A program made the translations under genes and the position numbers. The notes under the pieces were generated by a model, which searched no databases, had not been told where the DNA came from, and saw nothing but the letters and a program-made list of their open reading frames with translations. DNA of 64,000 bases from Kribbella pittospori. Lineage in GTDB: Bacteria; Actinomycetota; Actinomycetes; Propionibacteriales; Kribbellaceae. Positions 18,700 through 27,945 of this stretch are shown here, in pieces (position 1 is the stretch's first letter; each line of letters begins with the position of its first letter). The DNA is taken from the NCBI RefSeq assembly GCF_004331465.1, contig NZ_SJKB01000001.1, positions 248,001 through 312,000 of the forward strand, given 5' to 3'.

Positions 18700-19298
18700 G
18701 TTCCCTTGTCCTTGTCGGAGATCAAGAACCAGATGCTTCGTCCGCCCGGTGCGGGTGGGGCGTAGACCAGACGGGACGCGAACTGATGACGACGTCCGTT
18801 GCCAGGTCCTAGCGGGACGGGTTTGCCGTCCTTCTTGAACCTGAGGACCAGCTTCGAGCTGTCCAGGCAGTTACTGAGATTCACCTCCGGTTGCTCTCCG
18901 TCGAGCTTCACGGAAGTCACCTTCGTGTTGGTGATTCCTGTGTTGCCGGTCTGGTACCAGCCGCTGCGTGTCATCGATCTCGCTTGGTCGATGATCGTGA
19001 TGATCCACTCGCCGCCGATGCCAGCCTTCTCAAGCGCCGAACGATCTAGCGTCGCCGGGTTAACGAGTGCGTGATCGACTGCCGCAGTGGCGGCGGCGTA
19101 GCGCGCTTTCGCGGCTGTGATGGCTGCCTGTTCCTCGGGGGTCCAACGGGGAGCTGTGGGGGTCGGGGTGGAGGTCGATGAGGTCGAGGTGGGAGTGCTG
19201 TCGGGCCGTCCGGCTTCTGGAGAGCCTTCGCAGGCGGTTAGCGCTAGGAGGGCGCAGATGGCTGCGGCGGCGGGTCCGAGGGCCGGGCGGCGGGTCAT
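18693..19298 (-). CDS. Putative lipoprotein, partner of the secreted protein
   Basis: 201 residues with a lipoprotein signal ending LLALTAC (lipidated Cys near residue 23), a Ser/Thr/Pro linker, a helical stretch rich in Ala (TPEEQAAITAAKARYAAATAAV) and a beta-type C-terminal domain ending in a Cys. I do not recognise a family; the fold resembles secreted NTF2-like proteins only loosely. The ATG at 19298 is chosen because the signal peptide starts there; a much longer in-frame reading is antisense to uppS and rejected. It is co-transcribed with the downstream secreted-protein gene. Confidence 0.65.
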   Translation of the reverse strand: MTRRPALGPAAAAICALLALTACEGSPEAGRPDSTPTSTSSTSTPTPTAPRWTPEEQAAITAAKARYAAATAAVDHALVNPATLDRSALEKAGIGGEWIITIIDQARSMTRSGWYQTGNTGITNTKVTSVKLDGEQPEVNLSNCLDSSKLVLRFKKDGKPVPLGPGNGRRHQFASRLVYAPPAPGGRSIWFLISDKDKGTC

Positions 19299-19601
19299 GC
19301 AGGGCTCCGATCTGGGTTGCTGTTGGTGTAAGGGTGTCATACGGAGGGTGTTCGGCGGCTGAGTTTTCCACAGGGGTGGGCGTGACCGTGCGTCGGCGAA
19401 GCAGGGTCGGGGAGGCCTCTGCGTTGGTCTTGTCTGGAGGCGGGTGGGGGGTGGGCGGCGGGTGGCTTGCCCTGGGCAATTGGTCCTTTTGGACTCGATC
19501 GGCCGAGCGCGTGCCGTGGTGGTTGGCGTGGGCGCGGGTGGAGTTGCGTGGTGGTCGGGGGGCCTGCGCCTGGAGGTGGGGCCGTGGGGGAGGATTTGGG
19601 T
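19299..19601. other. G-rich 303-bp intergenic region before uppS
   Basis: Divergent promoter region between the lipoprotein gene and uppS. The plus strand is unusually G-rich here and into the first 150 bases of uppS, the opposite of the C-rich block at 15.3-16.6 kb. GGGGGAGG at 19587-19594 is the uppS ribosome site. No gene is supported. Confidence 0.5.
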
Positions 19602-20468
19602 ATGTCGCCTATTGGTCGTCGTCGTCGGGGTGTGGAGGGTTTGCGGGGGGAGAAGAAGGTGGTGGTGGCGCCGGAGGGGCATCCTTCGGGGGCTCGGGCG
19701 CCGGGGGTGCCTAAGGAACTGGTGCCGAAGCACGTGGCGATTGTCATGGATGGGAATGGGCGGTGGGCCAAGCAGCGCGGGTTGGCTCGGACGGAGGGGC
19801 ATCGGGCGGGGGAGGCTTCGCTGCTGGATGTGATCAAGGGTGGGATCGAGATCGGGGTGAAGTACATCTCGGCGTACGCGTTCTCGACGGAGAACTGGGC
19901 GCGGTCGCCGGAAGAGGTGCGGTTCCTGATGGGGTTCAACCGTGAGGTGATCCATCGGCGCCGGGATGAGCTGGATGCGATGGGGGTCCGGGTGGTGTGG
20001 TCCGGGCGCCGGCCGCGGTTGTGGAAGAGCGTGATCGACGAGCTCGAGTACGCACAGGAGCGGACCAAGGACAACGACACGATCACGCTGCAGTTCTGCG
20101 TGAACTACGGCGGCCGGGCCGAGATCGCCGACGCGATGCGCAAGATCGCGGCAGAAGTTGCCGAGGGCAAGCTCAAGCCGGACCGGATCAACGAGCAGAC
20201 GATCGCGCGGCACCTGTACGCGCCGGACATCCCCGAGGTCGACCTGTTCGTCCGTTCGTCCGGGGAGCAGCGGACCAGCAACTTCCTGGTCTGGCAGCTC
20301 GCGTACGCCGAGATGGTCTTCCTGGACACCCTGTGGCCCGACTTCGACCGCCGCGACCTGTGGCGTGCGATCGAGATCTACGCCCAGCGAGACCGCCGCT
20401 ACGGCGGCGCAATCCCCAACGAGGTCAAGCAAAACCCCAACGAGGTCAACCCAAGCACCGTCAAGTAG
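19602..20468 (+). CDS. uppS: Isoprenyl transferase (polyprenyl diphosphate synthase, UppS family)
   Basis: 288 residues. It makes the long-chain (Z)-polyprenyl diphosphate lipid carrier for cell-wall synthesis. The substrate Asp50 lies in [25 protein letters not shown] and the signature [19 protein letters not shown] are intact. The first 40 residues are a basic extension. The ATG has GGGGGAGG eight bases upstream. The C-terminal tail carries a duplicated seven-residue block (P-N-E-V) from a 21-bp direct repeat. The last eight bases overlap the convergent response regulator gene. Confidence 0.95.
   Translation: MSPIGRRRRGVEGLRGEKKVVVAPEGHPSGARAPGVPKELVPKHVAIVMDGNGRWAKQRGLARTEGHRAGEASLLDVIKGGIEIGVKYISAYAFSTENWARSPEEVRFLMGFNREVIHRRRDELDAMGVRVVWSGRRPRLWKSVIDELEYAQERTKDNDTITLQFCVNYGGRAEIADAMRKIAAEVAEGKLKPDRINEQTIARHLYAPDIPEVDLFVRSSGEQRTSNFLVWQLAYAEMVFLDTLWPDFDRRDLWRAIEIYAQRDRRYGGAIPNEVKQNPNEVNPSTVK
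20414..20449 (+). repeat. 15-bp direct repeat at the uppS 3' end
   Basis: CCCCAACGAGGTCAA occurs at 20414-20428 and again at 20435-20449 (period 21 bp), adding a second PNEV block to the protein tail. It lies after the conserved domain. Confidence 0.85.
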
Positions 20469-21105
20469 TACGAGGATTAGGCAACAACCCGCGCTCATAA
20501 GCGACCGTCACCGCACGAGTCCGGTCGTCCACATCGAGCTTCGTGAAAAGCCGCTGCAGATGCGTCTTCACCGTAGCCTCCCCGATATACAGCTCCCGCC
20601 CGATCTCCGCATTACTCAGCCCCCGAGCCACAGCCGCCAGCACCTCGAGCTCCCGCGGCGACGGCTGCGCAGCCGGCGGGGCAGCAGGCGTACGCAACCG
20701 CGACATCAGCCGCGCCGCAACCGGAGGCGCCAGCACCGTCTCCCCACGCGCAGCAGCACGAATCCCATCCAGCAGATCGGCATGCGGAGTGTCCTTCAAC
20801 AGATACCCAGCAGCCCCCGCCTCGACCGCATGCAGGATGTCGGTGTCAGTGTCGTACGTCGTCAGCACCAGCACCCGCGTCGACGGGTACCCGGACACGA
20901 TCGCCCCCGTGGCTGTTACCCCGTCCGTCCTCGGCATCCGCAGATCCATGAGTACGACGTCAGGCCGAGCCGACTCGACCAGCGCAAGAGCCTCCGAACC
21001 GTCTCCGGCCTCGCCGACCACCTCGATGTCCTCGGTCACGGAGAGCATGCCGACCAGCCCTGACCGCACCACCGGATGGTCGTCGACCACCAGAACCCGA
21101 ATCAC
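20461..21105 (-). CDS. NarL/LuxR-type response regulator
   Basis: 214 residues: receiver domain with Asp8-Asp9 acidic pocket and phosphoacceptor Asp54 (VVLMDLRMP), Lys in LLKDTPHAD, and a C-terminal LuxR helix-turn-helix ([24 protein letters not shown], then [14 protein letters not shown]). It is the last gene of a four-gene minus-strand operon with a sensor kinase and a DrrAB-type exporter, and its ATG overlaps the kinase stop (ATGA). It most likely controls that exporter operon. Confidence 0.92.
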   Translation of the reverse strand: MIRVLVVDDHPVVRSGLVGMLSVTEDIEVVGEAGDGSEALALVESARPDVVLMDLRMPRTDGVTATGAIVSGYPSTRVLVLTTYDTDTDILHAVEAGAAGYLLKDTPHADLLDGIRAAARGETVLAPPVAARLMSRLRTPAAPPAAQPSPRELEVLAAVARGLSNAEIGRELYIGEATVKTHLQRLFTKLDVDDRTRAVTVAYERGLLPNPRTT

Positions 21106-22418
21106 GCATCCTCCTGAACCGGCATCAGCACTTGCACCTTGGTACCGCGGCCCGGCGCGCTCTCCACCTGCACCGAGCCCCCGGACTCCTCGACCCGCCC
21201 GCGCATCGCGGCCAGCCCGAACCCTCCGGACACCGTCGCGGGTGCGAACCCGGACCCGTCATCCCGGATCTCGATCCACACGCGCCCGTCGGACAGTCCC
21301 AACGTGATCAGCACCTGAGTCGCCCGAGCATGCTTCCGTACATTCGCCAGCGCCTCCTGAGCGGCCCGCAGCAACACCACCTGTTGCGCCTGCGGAAGCG
21401 CCGCGACCTCCTCGTCCGGCAGATCGAGCGACACCTGTACGTCGACCCCGGTCTCAGCCGCGAACCGTTCGGCCAGGCGGCGCAGTACCTCGGTCAACGT
21501 TGCCTCCGACAACGCAACCGGGGTGAACGCGGCAACCAATGCACGGGCCTCGGCGAGGTTCTCCCGGGCCGTGTCCTCGATCGCGGCCAACCGCGCCGCC
21601 GCTCCGTCCGTACCGCCGCGCTGCAGCTCGACCGCGGCCGCCTGGGCGAGCATCACGATGCTGGTCATGCCCTGCGCGAGCGTGTCGTGGATCTCGCGCG
21701 CCATCCGCTCCCGCTCAGCCATCACGCCGGCGCTGTGGTGCGCCTCGGCGAGCTCGTCGCGGGCCGACTCCAGCTGCTCGATCAGCTCGGCCCGCTGCTC
21801 GCTCTGCGTGATCACCCTCTCGATCCAGATGCCGAACAGCAGGCTCACCACCAGGCTGACCAGCATCCACGGCAGGACCTCCCAGAACGTGTCCCAGCCC
21901 CACCCCGCGCTCCACAGCTGTGCGGCGCCGACCCCGATCACCAGCAGCACACTGAACGCCGCACCCTCGCGTACGTCGTCGCCGAGCAACCAGATCTGGG
22001 CCGACACGATGAACATCAGGAACACCGACTGCGGGAACAGCCCGACCAGCACCATGAGGCACGCGATCATGATCAATCGATAAACGTGCGACGGCAGCCG
22101 CCGCCGGGACCTGATCGCGGGCAGCCCGATGAACTGGTACGCCGCCCCCAGCACCACCACCGCGCCGACGAAGAAGGCACGCCGGACCGGGCTGAGGTCG
22201 ACCGTGAAGGACACCGCCAGCGTTGTCGCCAGCAGGACCCAGAACACGACGTGCCAGCCGACCAGCGTGCGCGTCCAGACCGGCTGGTCCACCCGCTTCG
22301 TCGCTTCCACGGTCACCATCTTCCTCCACGCCAGGACCCACACCCGAGGTACGCCCCAGGTGGACACGGTACGACGCCGGGCCACCGGGGCCGGCGTCGT
22401 ACCGAGTTCCTGCTTCAT
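21102..22418 (-). CDS. NarL-family sensor histidine kinase
   Basis: 438 residues. About five membrane segments occupy residues 50-190, followed by a coiled linker and the HisKA_3 dimerisation region with phospho-His near 243 (MAREIHDTLAQGM). The ATPase domain has NVRKHARA (N box) and DDGSGF, then GGFGLAAMRGRVEESGG. The start at 22418 overlaps the exporter permease stop (TGATG), implying coupling; an ATG 34 codons in has a ribosome site too close to be useful. It phosphorylates the overlapping response regulator. Confidence 0.9.
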   Translation of the reverse strand: MKQELGTTPAPVARRRTVSTWGVPRVWVLAWRKMVTVEATKRVDQPVWTRTLVGWHVVFWVLLATTLAVSFTVDLSPVRRAFFVGAVVVLGAAYQFIGLPAIRSRRRLPSHVYRLIMIACLMVLVGLFPQSVFLMFIVSAQIWLLGDDVREGAAFSVLLVIGVGAAQLWSAGWGWDTFWEVLPWMLVSLVVSLLFGIWIERVITQSEQRAELIEQLESARDELAEAHHSAGVMAERERMAREIHDTLAQGMTSIVMLAQAAAVELQRGGTDGAAARLAAIEDTARENLAEARALVAAFTPVALSEATLTEVLRRLAERFAAETGVDVQVSLDLPDEEVAALPQAQQVVLLRAAQEALANVRKHARATQVLITLGLSDGRVWIEIRDDGSGFAPATVSGGFGLAAMRGRVEESGGSVQVESAPGRGTKVQVLMPVQEDA

Positions 22419-23227
22419 CAGCCCGCGTCCCGGCGGGTCCAGCGGAAGACGCGCTGGGCAACGAAGAGGCCGACCACCAGCCAGACCGCGAGCACGATCG
22501 CACCGGTTCCGAGCTGCCACGAACCGCCCGGCTCATTCACCTCGAAACCGTCCGGCAGGAACACCGAGCGCATGCCCTGCGCGAGCCACTTCAGAGGGAA
22601 GATCTCCGCCACCGTGCGCATCCAGGCCGGCAGGCTGCTGTAGACGAAGTACACACCGGAGATGAACTGCAGGAGCAGGACCACCGGCGTCACCACCGCG
22701 GAGGCGGCCCGCCCGGACTTCGGTACGACGGAGAACGCGATCCCCAGCACGCACCCGGACGCCGTACCCAGGATGAAGATCCAGACGAAGTTCAGCCACT
22801 TCTCCGGCTCGCTCGGGATGTCGACGCCGAGCAGCAGACCGGCGATCGCGAGCAGCAGGCCGAACTGCAGGACGGAGGTGACCAGGACGACACCGATCTT
22901 GCCGATGAAGTACGACTGCGAGGACATCGGCGTACCGCGGAGCCGTTTCAGGACGTCCTGGTCGCGCTCGATCGCGATGCCGATGGACAGCGACTGGAAG
23001 CTGGTCAGGAAGATGCCGGAGGCAATCATTCCGGGGGTGAAGTAGGTGGCTGCGTCGACGCCGCCGGAGAAGTCGGTGCCGCTGAACACGGCGGAGAAGA
23101 TGCCCAGGAAGATGATCGGGAAGAGGAACGTGAAGATCAGCTGCTCCCGCTCCCGGAAGAACTCCTTCACCTCGAGGCGGGTCCGGGACAGGCCGATCTT
23201 GAGGGGGGAGGGCAACGCCGTGCTCAT
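22418..23227 (-). CDS. ABC-2 type transporter permease
   Basis: 269 residues with six membrane segments; an N-terminal amphipathic helix (RLEVKEFFREREQLIFTFLF) and the LKRLRGTPMS cytoplasmic motif typical of ABC-2 exporters of the DrrB/YhhJ type. It overlaps the ATPase gene upstream by four bases and the kinase gene downstream by three. In this family drugs or lipids are exported; the regulatory pair in the same operon suggests a response to envelope or antibiotic stress (inference). Confidence 0.88.
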   Translation of the reverse strand: MSTALPSPLKIGLSRTRLEVKEFFREREQLIFTFLFPIIFLGIFSAVFSGTDFSGGVDAATYFTPGMIASGIFLTSFQSLSIGIAIERDQDVLKRLRGTPMSSQSYFIGKIGVVLVTSVLQFGLLLAIAGLLLGVDIPSEPEKWLNFVWIFILGTASGCVLGIAFSVVPKSGRAASAVVTPVVLLLQFISGVYFVYSSLPAWMRTVAEIFPLKWLAQGMRSVFLPDGFEVNEPGGSWQLGTGAIVLAVWLVVGLFVAQRVFRWTRRDAG

Positions 23228-24102
23228 CGAACCGCTCCTTCCAGGACCGGAGCGGCCACGACCGAACCGATCAGTTCCAGGTAGATGTCTTCCAGGCTCG
23301 GCCGGAGTACCTGCAGCTCCGGCACCTCGCCGTCGTACTCGGCCATCAGTCGCGCGACCTCGGCGGTCGGTTGGTCGGTGCGCACCTCGCGCATCCCGTC
23401 GGCAGACAGCCAGGAGACACGGGCGGTCCGAGCGCCGCGTCCACCGAGCGTGTCGGGGGTCGCGACCTCGATCATCCGGCCGTCGGCGATCACGCCGACC
23501 CGGTCGGCCAGGTGCTCGGCCTCGTCCAGGTAGTGGGTGGTGAGCAGGATGGTGGTGCCCTCGGTGCGCAGGTTCTCGATCAGCGTCCAGAACTGCCGCC
23601 GCGCCTCGGGATCGAACCCGGTGGTCGGCTCGTCCAGGAACAGCAGTTCTGGGTTCCCGACCACGCCGAGCGCGACGTCAAGGCGGCGGCGCTGACCGCC
23701 GGACAGCTTGCGGGTCCGGGTACGGCGCTTCTCCTCGAGACCGGTCGCGGCGATCACCTCGTCGGGGTCCCGCGGATTCGGGTAGTACCCGGCGAAGTGG
23801 TGGACCAGCTCGGCGACGGACAACTCGGCCTCGTCGCGGGAGGTCTGCGACACGATCCCGAGCTGCGCCCGCCACTGCCGTCCCCCGTGCGCCGGATCGG
23901 TGCCCAGCACGCTGACCTCGCCCTCGTCGGCGTGGCGATACCCCTCCAGAATCTCGACGGTCGTCGTCTTGCCGGCGCCGTTCGGCCCGAGCAGGGCGAA
24001 CACTTCGCCGTGATGGATGTCCAGGTCGACGCCGTCGACCGCCACCTTGTCCGGGTACCGCTTCACCAGGCCCCGCACCCTCACTGCGTTGTCTGTCTGC
24101 AT
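23224..24102 (-). CDS. ABC exporter ATPase, DrrA type
   Basis: 292 residues: Walker A GPNGAGKTT near residue 39, signature LSGGQRRRLDVALG, Walker B LLFLDEPTTGFD and H-loop LTTHYLDEAEHLADRV. The C-terminal extension with RVSWLSADGMREV fits the DrrA/NatA group. It is first of the operon exporter ATPase, permease, kinase, regulator. An inverted repeat lies in the divergent promoter region toward the mycothiol dehydrogenase gene. Confidence 0.92.
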   Translation of the reverse strand: MQTDNAVRVRGLVKRYPDKVAVDGVDLDIHHGEVFALLGPNGAGKTTTVEILEGYRHADEGEVSVLGTDPAHGGRQWRAQLGIVSQTSRDEAELSVAELVHHFAGYYPNPRDPDEVIAATGLEEKRRTRTRKLSGGQRRRLDVALGVVGNPELLFLDEPTTGFDPEARRQFWTLIENLRTEGTTILLTTHYLDEAEHLADRVGVIADGRMIEVATPDTLGGRGARTARVSWLSADGMREVRTDQPTAEVARLMAEYDGEVPELQVLRPSLEDIYLELIGSVVAAPVLEGAVR

Positions 24103-24156
24103 GCCTCAACCTTCCCGTCCGCACCCCGTCCCCCGGGAGCGTCACCCGGCGGACCC

Positions 24157-24180
24157 CGTGTCCCCCGACCGGTGGACACG
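24157..24180. promoter_or_regulatory. Inverted repeat in the divergent promoter region
   Basis: CGTGTCC at 24157-24163 and GGACACG at 24174-24180, ten bases apart, between the exporter operon and mscR. A candidate site for the linked response regulator; no direct support. Confidence 0.3.
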
Positions 24181-24227
24181 CGGAGGGGGGCTGACGGGAT
24201 CGCCCTCGGCCGGTTAGCGTCTGGGGC

Positions 24228-25322
24228 ATGGCTCAGACGGTGCGTGGAGTGGTGGCGGCAGGCAAGGGTAATCCGGTGTCGATCGAGGAGATCACGATCC
24301 CCGATCCCGGCCCGGGCGAGGCGGTGGTGAAGATCCAGGCGTGTGGTGTCTGCCACACGGACCTGCACTACCGGGAGGGTGGCATCAACGACGACTTCCC
24401 GTTCCTGCTCGGTCATGAGGCGGCAGGCGTGGTGGAGTCGGTCGGCGAGGGTGTCACCGACGTCGAGCCCGGCGACTTCGTCGTACTGAACTGGCGGGCC
24501 GTCTGCGGCAACTGCCGGGCCTGCCTGCGCGGGCGTCCGTGGTATTGCTTCAACACCCACAATGCCAAGCAGAAGATGACGCTCAAGGACGGCACCGAGC
24601 TGAGCCCGGCGCTCGGCATCGGCGCGTTCGCCGAGAAGACCCTCGTCGCGGCCGGCCAGTGCACCAAGGTCGACCCGGCCGCCAAGGCCGAGGTAGCCGG
24701 CCTGCTCGGCTGCGGCGTGATGGCCGGCCTCGGCGCCGCGATCAACACCGGGAACGTCGGCCGCGGTGACACCGTCGCCGTGATCGGTTGCGGCGGCGTC
24801 GGTACGGCGGCCGTGGTCGGCGCCCGGCTCGCGGGCGCGGCGAAGGTGATTGCCCTCGACATCGACGAGCGCAAGCTCGCGGTGGCCCGGGAACTGGGTG
24901 CGACCCACGCGATCAACTCCAAGGACCTCGACCACGACGGGGTCGTCGAGGCGGTCCAGGAGCTGACCGGTGGGTTCGGTGCGGACGTGGTGATCGACGC
25001 GGTCGGCCGGCCCGAGACCTGGAAGCAGTCGTTCTACGCCCGCGACCTGGCCGGCACCGTCGTACTGGTCGGCGTACCCACGCCGGACATGACGCTCGAC
25101 ATGCCTCTGCTCGACTTCTTCGGCCGCGGCGGTTCACTCAAGTCGAGCTGGTACGGCGACTGCCTGCCGACCCGGGACTTCCCGCTGCTGATCGACCTCC
25201 ACCTGCAGGGCCGGCTGCCGCTGGACCGCTTCGTCTCCGAGACGATCGCCCTGGACGACGTGGAGGCCGCCTTCACCAAGATGCACCACGGCGACGTACT
25301 GCGCTCGGTGGTCGTGTTCTAG
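24228..25322 (+). CDS. mscR: S-(hydroxymethyl)mycothiol dehydrogenase
   Basis: A 364-residue zinc alcohol dehydrogenase of the mycothiol-dependent formaldehyde dehydrogenase type; it also acts on S-nitrosomycothiol in relatives. Catalytic zinc ligands are in [14 protein letters not shown] and GHEAAG; the structural zinc Cys cluster is in [15 protein letters not shown]; the NAD site is [20 protein letters not shown]. Length and the [11 protein letters not shown] segment fit MscR. It implies a mycothiol-making actinobacterium. The stop overlaps the convergent GNAT gene by four bases. Confidence 0.93.
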   Translation: MAQTVRGVVAAGKGNPVSIEEITIPDPGPGEAVVKIQACGVCHTDLHYREGGINDDFPFLLGHEAAGVVESVGEGVTDVEPGDFVVLNWRAVCGNCRACLRGRPWYCFNTHNAKQKMTLKDGTELSPALGIGAFAEKTLVAAGQCTKVDPAAKAEVAGLLGCGVMAGLGAAINTGNVGRGDTVAVIGCGGVGTAAVVGARLAGAAKVIALDIDERKLAVARELGATHAINSKDLDHDGVVEAVQELTGGFGADVVIDAVGRPETWKQSFYARDLAGTVVLVGVPTPDMTLDMPLLDFFGRGGSLKSSWYGDCLPTRDFPLLIDLHLQGRLPLDRFVSETIALDDVEAAFTKMHHGDVLRSVVVF

Positions 25323-25804
25323 ACCTTGAACGAGATCCAGGCGTCCGGAGTCGTCTCGGGCTTGCCCTGGATCGGCCGGTGTTCCTTGGTCCAGGCATCG
25401 CCGGAGAACTCGGTGGCGACCCGCTGCCAGAACCGGACGGCCTTCTCGTTGTTGTCCTGGAACGCGACGTCGCACGGTCCAGGGTGGTGCGCGAGCACCT
25501 CCTGGACAGCGCGAAGGCCCAGTCCGTTCCGCCGCATCGGCCGCACCATGAAGAAGGCGTTCAGCACCCGCACCGGTTGGGTCAGCGCCCGCATGAAGCA
25601 GAAGCCGATCGGGCTCTCGCCGTTGAAGAACACGTAGCCCGCCCAGTCCGGATCCCCGGTCAGGACCTTCTCCAGCCACGCGCTCCGGTAGCCGCCGTCC
25701 GGCAGAGGCAGCTGCCCCTGGAACTCGGACATGTCATGCCGGAACATCAGCCACAACCGCTCCAGCACCACTCGGTCCTCGGCGGTGCTACGTCGTACGA
25801 ACAT
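25319..25804 (-). CDS. GNAT family N-acetyltransferase
   Basis: 161 residues with a GNAT core: [16 protein letters not shown] at the start, acetyl-CoA loop [16 protein letters not shown], then [15 protein letters not shown]. The ATG at 25804 is chosen because GAGGAG lies four bases upstream; a GTG four codons earlier falls on that ribosome site. Substrate unknown. It is convergent with mscR and downstream of the AKR terminator, so probably transcribed alone. Confidence 0.85.
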   Translation of the reverse strand: MFVRRSTAEDRVVLERLWLMFRHDMSEFQGQLPLPDGGYRSAWLEKVLTGDPDWAGYVFFNGESPIGFCFMRALTQPVRVLNAFFMVRPMRRNGLGLRAVQEVLAHHPGPCDVAFQDNNEKAVRFWQRVATEFSGDAWTKEHRPIQGKPETTPDAWISFKV

Positions 25805-25838
25805 CGGTCTCCTCACCCAGCAGCAAAAGGAATCAGAA

Positions 25839-25889
25839 CGCAGAAAAGCCTCCCGCCGGAACGAGATCCGGTACGGAAGGCTTACTGCG
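25839..25889 (-). terminator. Terminator after the aldo/keto reductase
   Basis: A long imperfect hairpin: CGCAG/CTGCG, AAGCCT/AGGCTT, CCG/CGG and GGA/TCC pairs in register around an ACGAGA loop. On the minus strand TTTT sits inside the 3' arm, between GGAGGC and CTGCG. It starts 11 bases past the reductase stop. Confidence 0.75.
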
Positions 25890-25899
25890 AAGAAGTTTA

Positions 25900-26886
25900 T
25901 CAGTCCAGCGGGGCAGTACTGCGGCCGACCCAGCTCATGTCCGGGTACCGGGTGCCCGCCGGGGTCAGCTCCGACAGCGAGGCGAGGTCGTCCGCGGACA
26001 GCTTCAGATCGACCGCGGCCCAGTTCTCCTCCAGGTAGCGGCGCCGCTTCGTCCCCGGGATCGGCACGACGTCGTTGCCCTGCGCAAGCACCCAGGCGAG
26101 CGCCACCTGCCCCGGAGTCGCCTCGTACGACGCCGCGATCGCGCGGACCTGCTCCACCAGCGCCAGGTTCGTCTCCAGGTTCTGGTCGTTGAAGCGGGGG
26201 AGAGTACGCCGGAAGTCGTCGTCCGCGAGGTCAGCCGGCAGCGCACCGGTCAGCAGCCCGCGACCGAGTGGCGAGTACGGCACGAGCCCGATCCCGAGCT
26301 CACGACAGACCGGCAGCACCGACTCCTCGATGTCGCGGCTGAACAGCGACCACTCCGACTGCACCGCCGTGATCGGGTGTACGGCGTGCGCCCGCCGGAT
26401 CGTGTCCGCGGACGCCTCCGACAGACCGAGGTACCGTACCTTCCCGGCCGCGACCAGCTCGGCCATCGCGCCGACCGTCTCCTCGATCGGTACGTCGGGG
26501 TCCGCGCGGTGCTGGTAGTACAGCTCCACGTGGTCGGTGCCGAGCCGGGTCAGTGATGCGTCGATCGAGGACCGCACGTACTCGGGCGATCCGTTCACAC
26601 CGCGCACCTTGTCTTTGAGCGGGTTGCCGACGATGCCGAACTTGGTCGCCAGGAACACCTCGTCCCGGCGGTCCGCGATGGCCCGGCCGACCAGTTCCTC
26701 GTTCGCACCGAACCCGTACAGGTCGGCGGTGTCGAGGAAGGTGATGCCGAGGTCCAGGGCGCGGTGCAGGGTCGCGACCGACTCGGTGTCGTCGGTCTCG
26801 CCGTACGCGAAACTCATTCCCATGCAGCCCAATCCGATCCGGCTGACTTCGGCTCCGCTGCTTCCCAGATTCATTTTCTGCTCCAT
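25900..26886 (-). CDS. Aldo/keto reductase (paralogue under MerR control)
   Basis: 328 residues, clearly paralogous to the reductase at 13.6 kb (same [13 protein letters not shown] opening, [51 protein letters not shown]). The catalytic Asp, Tyr, Lys and His are present. It follows a MerR regulator gene by 67 bases on the same strand and is probably part of its regulon, a common pairing in actinobacteria for reactive carbonyl or oxidative stress. Ends in a clear terminator. Confidence 0.92.
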   Translation of the reverse strand: MEQKMNLGSSGAEVSRIGLGCMGMSFAYGETDDTESVATLHRALDLGITFLDTADLYGFGANEELVGRAIADRRDEVFLATKFGIVGNPLKDKVRGVNGSPEYVRSSIDASLTRLGTDHVELYYQHRADPDVPIEETVGAMAELVAAGKVRYLGLSEASADTIRRAHAVHPITAVQSEWSLFSRDIEESVLPVCRELGIGLVPYSPLGRGLLTGALPADLADDDFRRTLPRFNDQNLETNLALVEQVRAIAASYEATPGQVALAWVLAQGNDVVPIPGTKRRRYLEENWAAVDLKLSADDLASLSELTPAGTRYPDMSWVGRSTAPLD

Positions 26887-26953
26887 CAGTTGGCATGGCT
26901 CCGCCCGCCGACGGACCTCGAGCGGGTCCGCCGGTCCGGCGAAAGGGGATGTA

Positions 26954-27430
26954 CTAGGTGGCGCTGCCGCCGTACACGGAGATCTTGTAGTCGGTCACCG
27001 CGAGCGCGAGTTGCAGATCGCTCAGCTGCTGCTGGATCTTGGCCCGGTGGTCCTGCATCAGGGCGAGCCGTTGTGGCTCGGTGTGCTCACCCTGCTCGAC
27101 CAGGTCCACGTAGTGGCTGATCGTGGCGACCGGCATGCCGGACACCCGCAGCCTGGTGATCAGCACGATCCGGGCCAGCGCCCGCCGGTCGTAGCTGCGG
27201 TGGCCGGCCTCGTCGCGTCCGACCCGGACCAGCCCGATCCGCTCGTAGTACCGCAGTGTGTGCGCAGTCAGCGCCGTGACCTCGGCCGCCTCGGCGATCG
27301 GCAGCCGCTCGGGCAGGTCCGTGGGCAGATCGAGCAGACAGAACAGGTCCGCGTCGATCGGCTCCGGGCCCTGGTGATGAGCGGCGATCGCCTGCCATCG
27401 TTCCCGGGCGGTGAGGTCGGTCGTGGTCAT
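26954..27430 (-). CDS. MerR family transcriptional regulator
   Basis: 158 residues. The MerR winged helix ([20 protein letters not shown], then [20 protein letters not shown]) begins only at about residue 44, after an extension ([17 protein letters not shown]) unusual for the family. A dimerisation helix and C-terminal domain without obvious Cys ligands follow, so the inducer is probably not a metal. The ATG at 27430 is chosen because a perfect 16-bp palindrome lies 18 bases upstream; the longer in-frame start would place the palindrome inside the gene. Confidence 0.88.
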   Translation of the reverse strand: MTTTDLTARERWQAIAAHHQGPEPIDADLFCLLDLPTDLPERLPIAEAAEVTALTAHTLRYYERIGLVRVGRDEAGHRSYDRRALARIVLITRLRVSGMPVATISHYVDLVEQGEHTEPQRLALMQDHRAKIQQQLSDLQLALAVTDYKISVYGGSAT

Positions 27431-27447
27431 GTCTTCGACCGTACGCC

Positions 27448-27463
27448 TTTGAGCGCGCTCAAA
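27448..27463. promoter_or_regulatory. MerR operator palindrome
   Basis: TTTGAGCGCGCTCAAA is a perfect 16-bp palindrome directly upstream of the MerR gene. MerR proteins bind such dyads inside stretched promoters; autoregulation with the downstream reductase is likely. Confidence 0.7.
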
Positions 27464-27488
27464 CACAAAGGTGACCTGGGTCACGCGG

Positions 27489-27884
27489 CTACGACGAGGG
27501 CTGGCAGTCCTGACAGGTGCCGAAGATCTCCAGCGTGTGGCTGATGTCGGCGTACCCGTGTTCGGCCGCGACCTTGTCGGCCCAGCGCTCGACCGCCGGC
27601 CCCTCGACCTCGACGGTTCGGCCGCAGTTACGGCAGACCAGGTGGTGGTGATGGCCCTTGGAACAGCGCCGGTACGCCGTCTCGCCGTCGGCAGTCCGGA
27701 GTACGTCGACCTCCCGCGAGTCGGCCAGCGCCTGCAGGGTCCGGTAGACGGTGGTCAGGCCGACTGCCTCACCGGAGGACCGGAGTTCCTGGTGGATCTC
27801 CTGGGCGGTCCGGAAGTCGTCGAGATTCTCGAGCGCCGACGCTACCGCCGCGCGCTGACGGGTCGAGCGTGTTCCGATGGCCAC
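27489..27884 (-). CDS. zur: Zinc uptake regulator, Fur family
   Basis: 131 residues. Winged helix with RSTRQRAAVASALENLDDF, the recognition helix region VGLTTVYRTLQALA, the metal site GHHHHLVCRNCGRTVEVEG and a second Cys pair in FGTCQDCQPSS. The His-rich site and linkage to znuACB mark it as Zur rather than Fur. The GTG at 27884 is preceded by AGGAGG at good distance; an in-frame longer reading lacks a ribosome site. It is the last gene of the znu operon, so it should be autoregulated through the Zur boxes at 30.7 kb. Confidence 0.92.
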   Translation of the reverse strand: MAIGTRSTRQRAAVASALENLDDFRTAQEIHQELRSSGEAVGLTTVYRTLQALADSREVDVLRTADGETAYRRCSKGHHHHLVCRNCGRTVEVEGPAVERWADKVAAEHGYADISHTLEIFGTCQDCQPSS

Positions 27885-27945
27885 CGTTCCTCCTGTTCTC
27901 TGGTCCGGGTCAATTCTCGCAGAGGTCGGCAAGTCAGCATTCATG

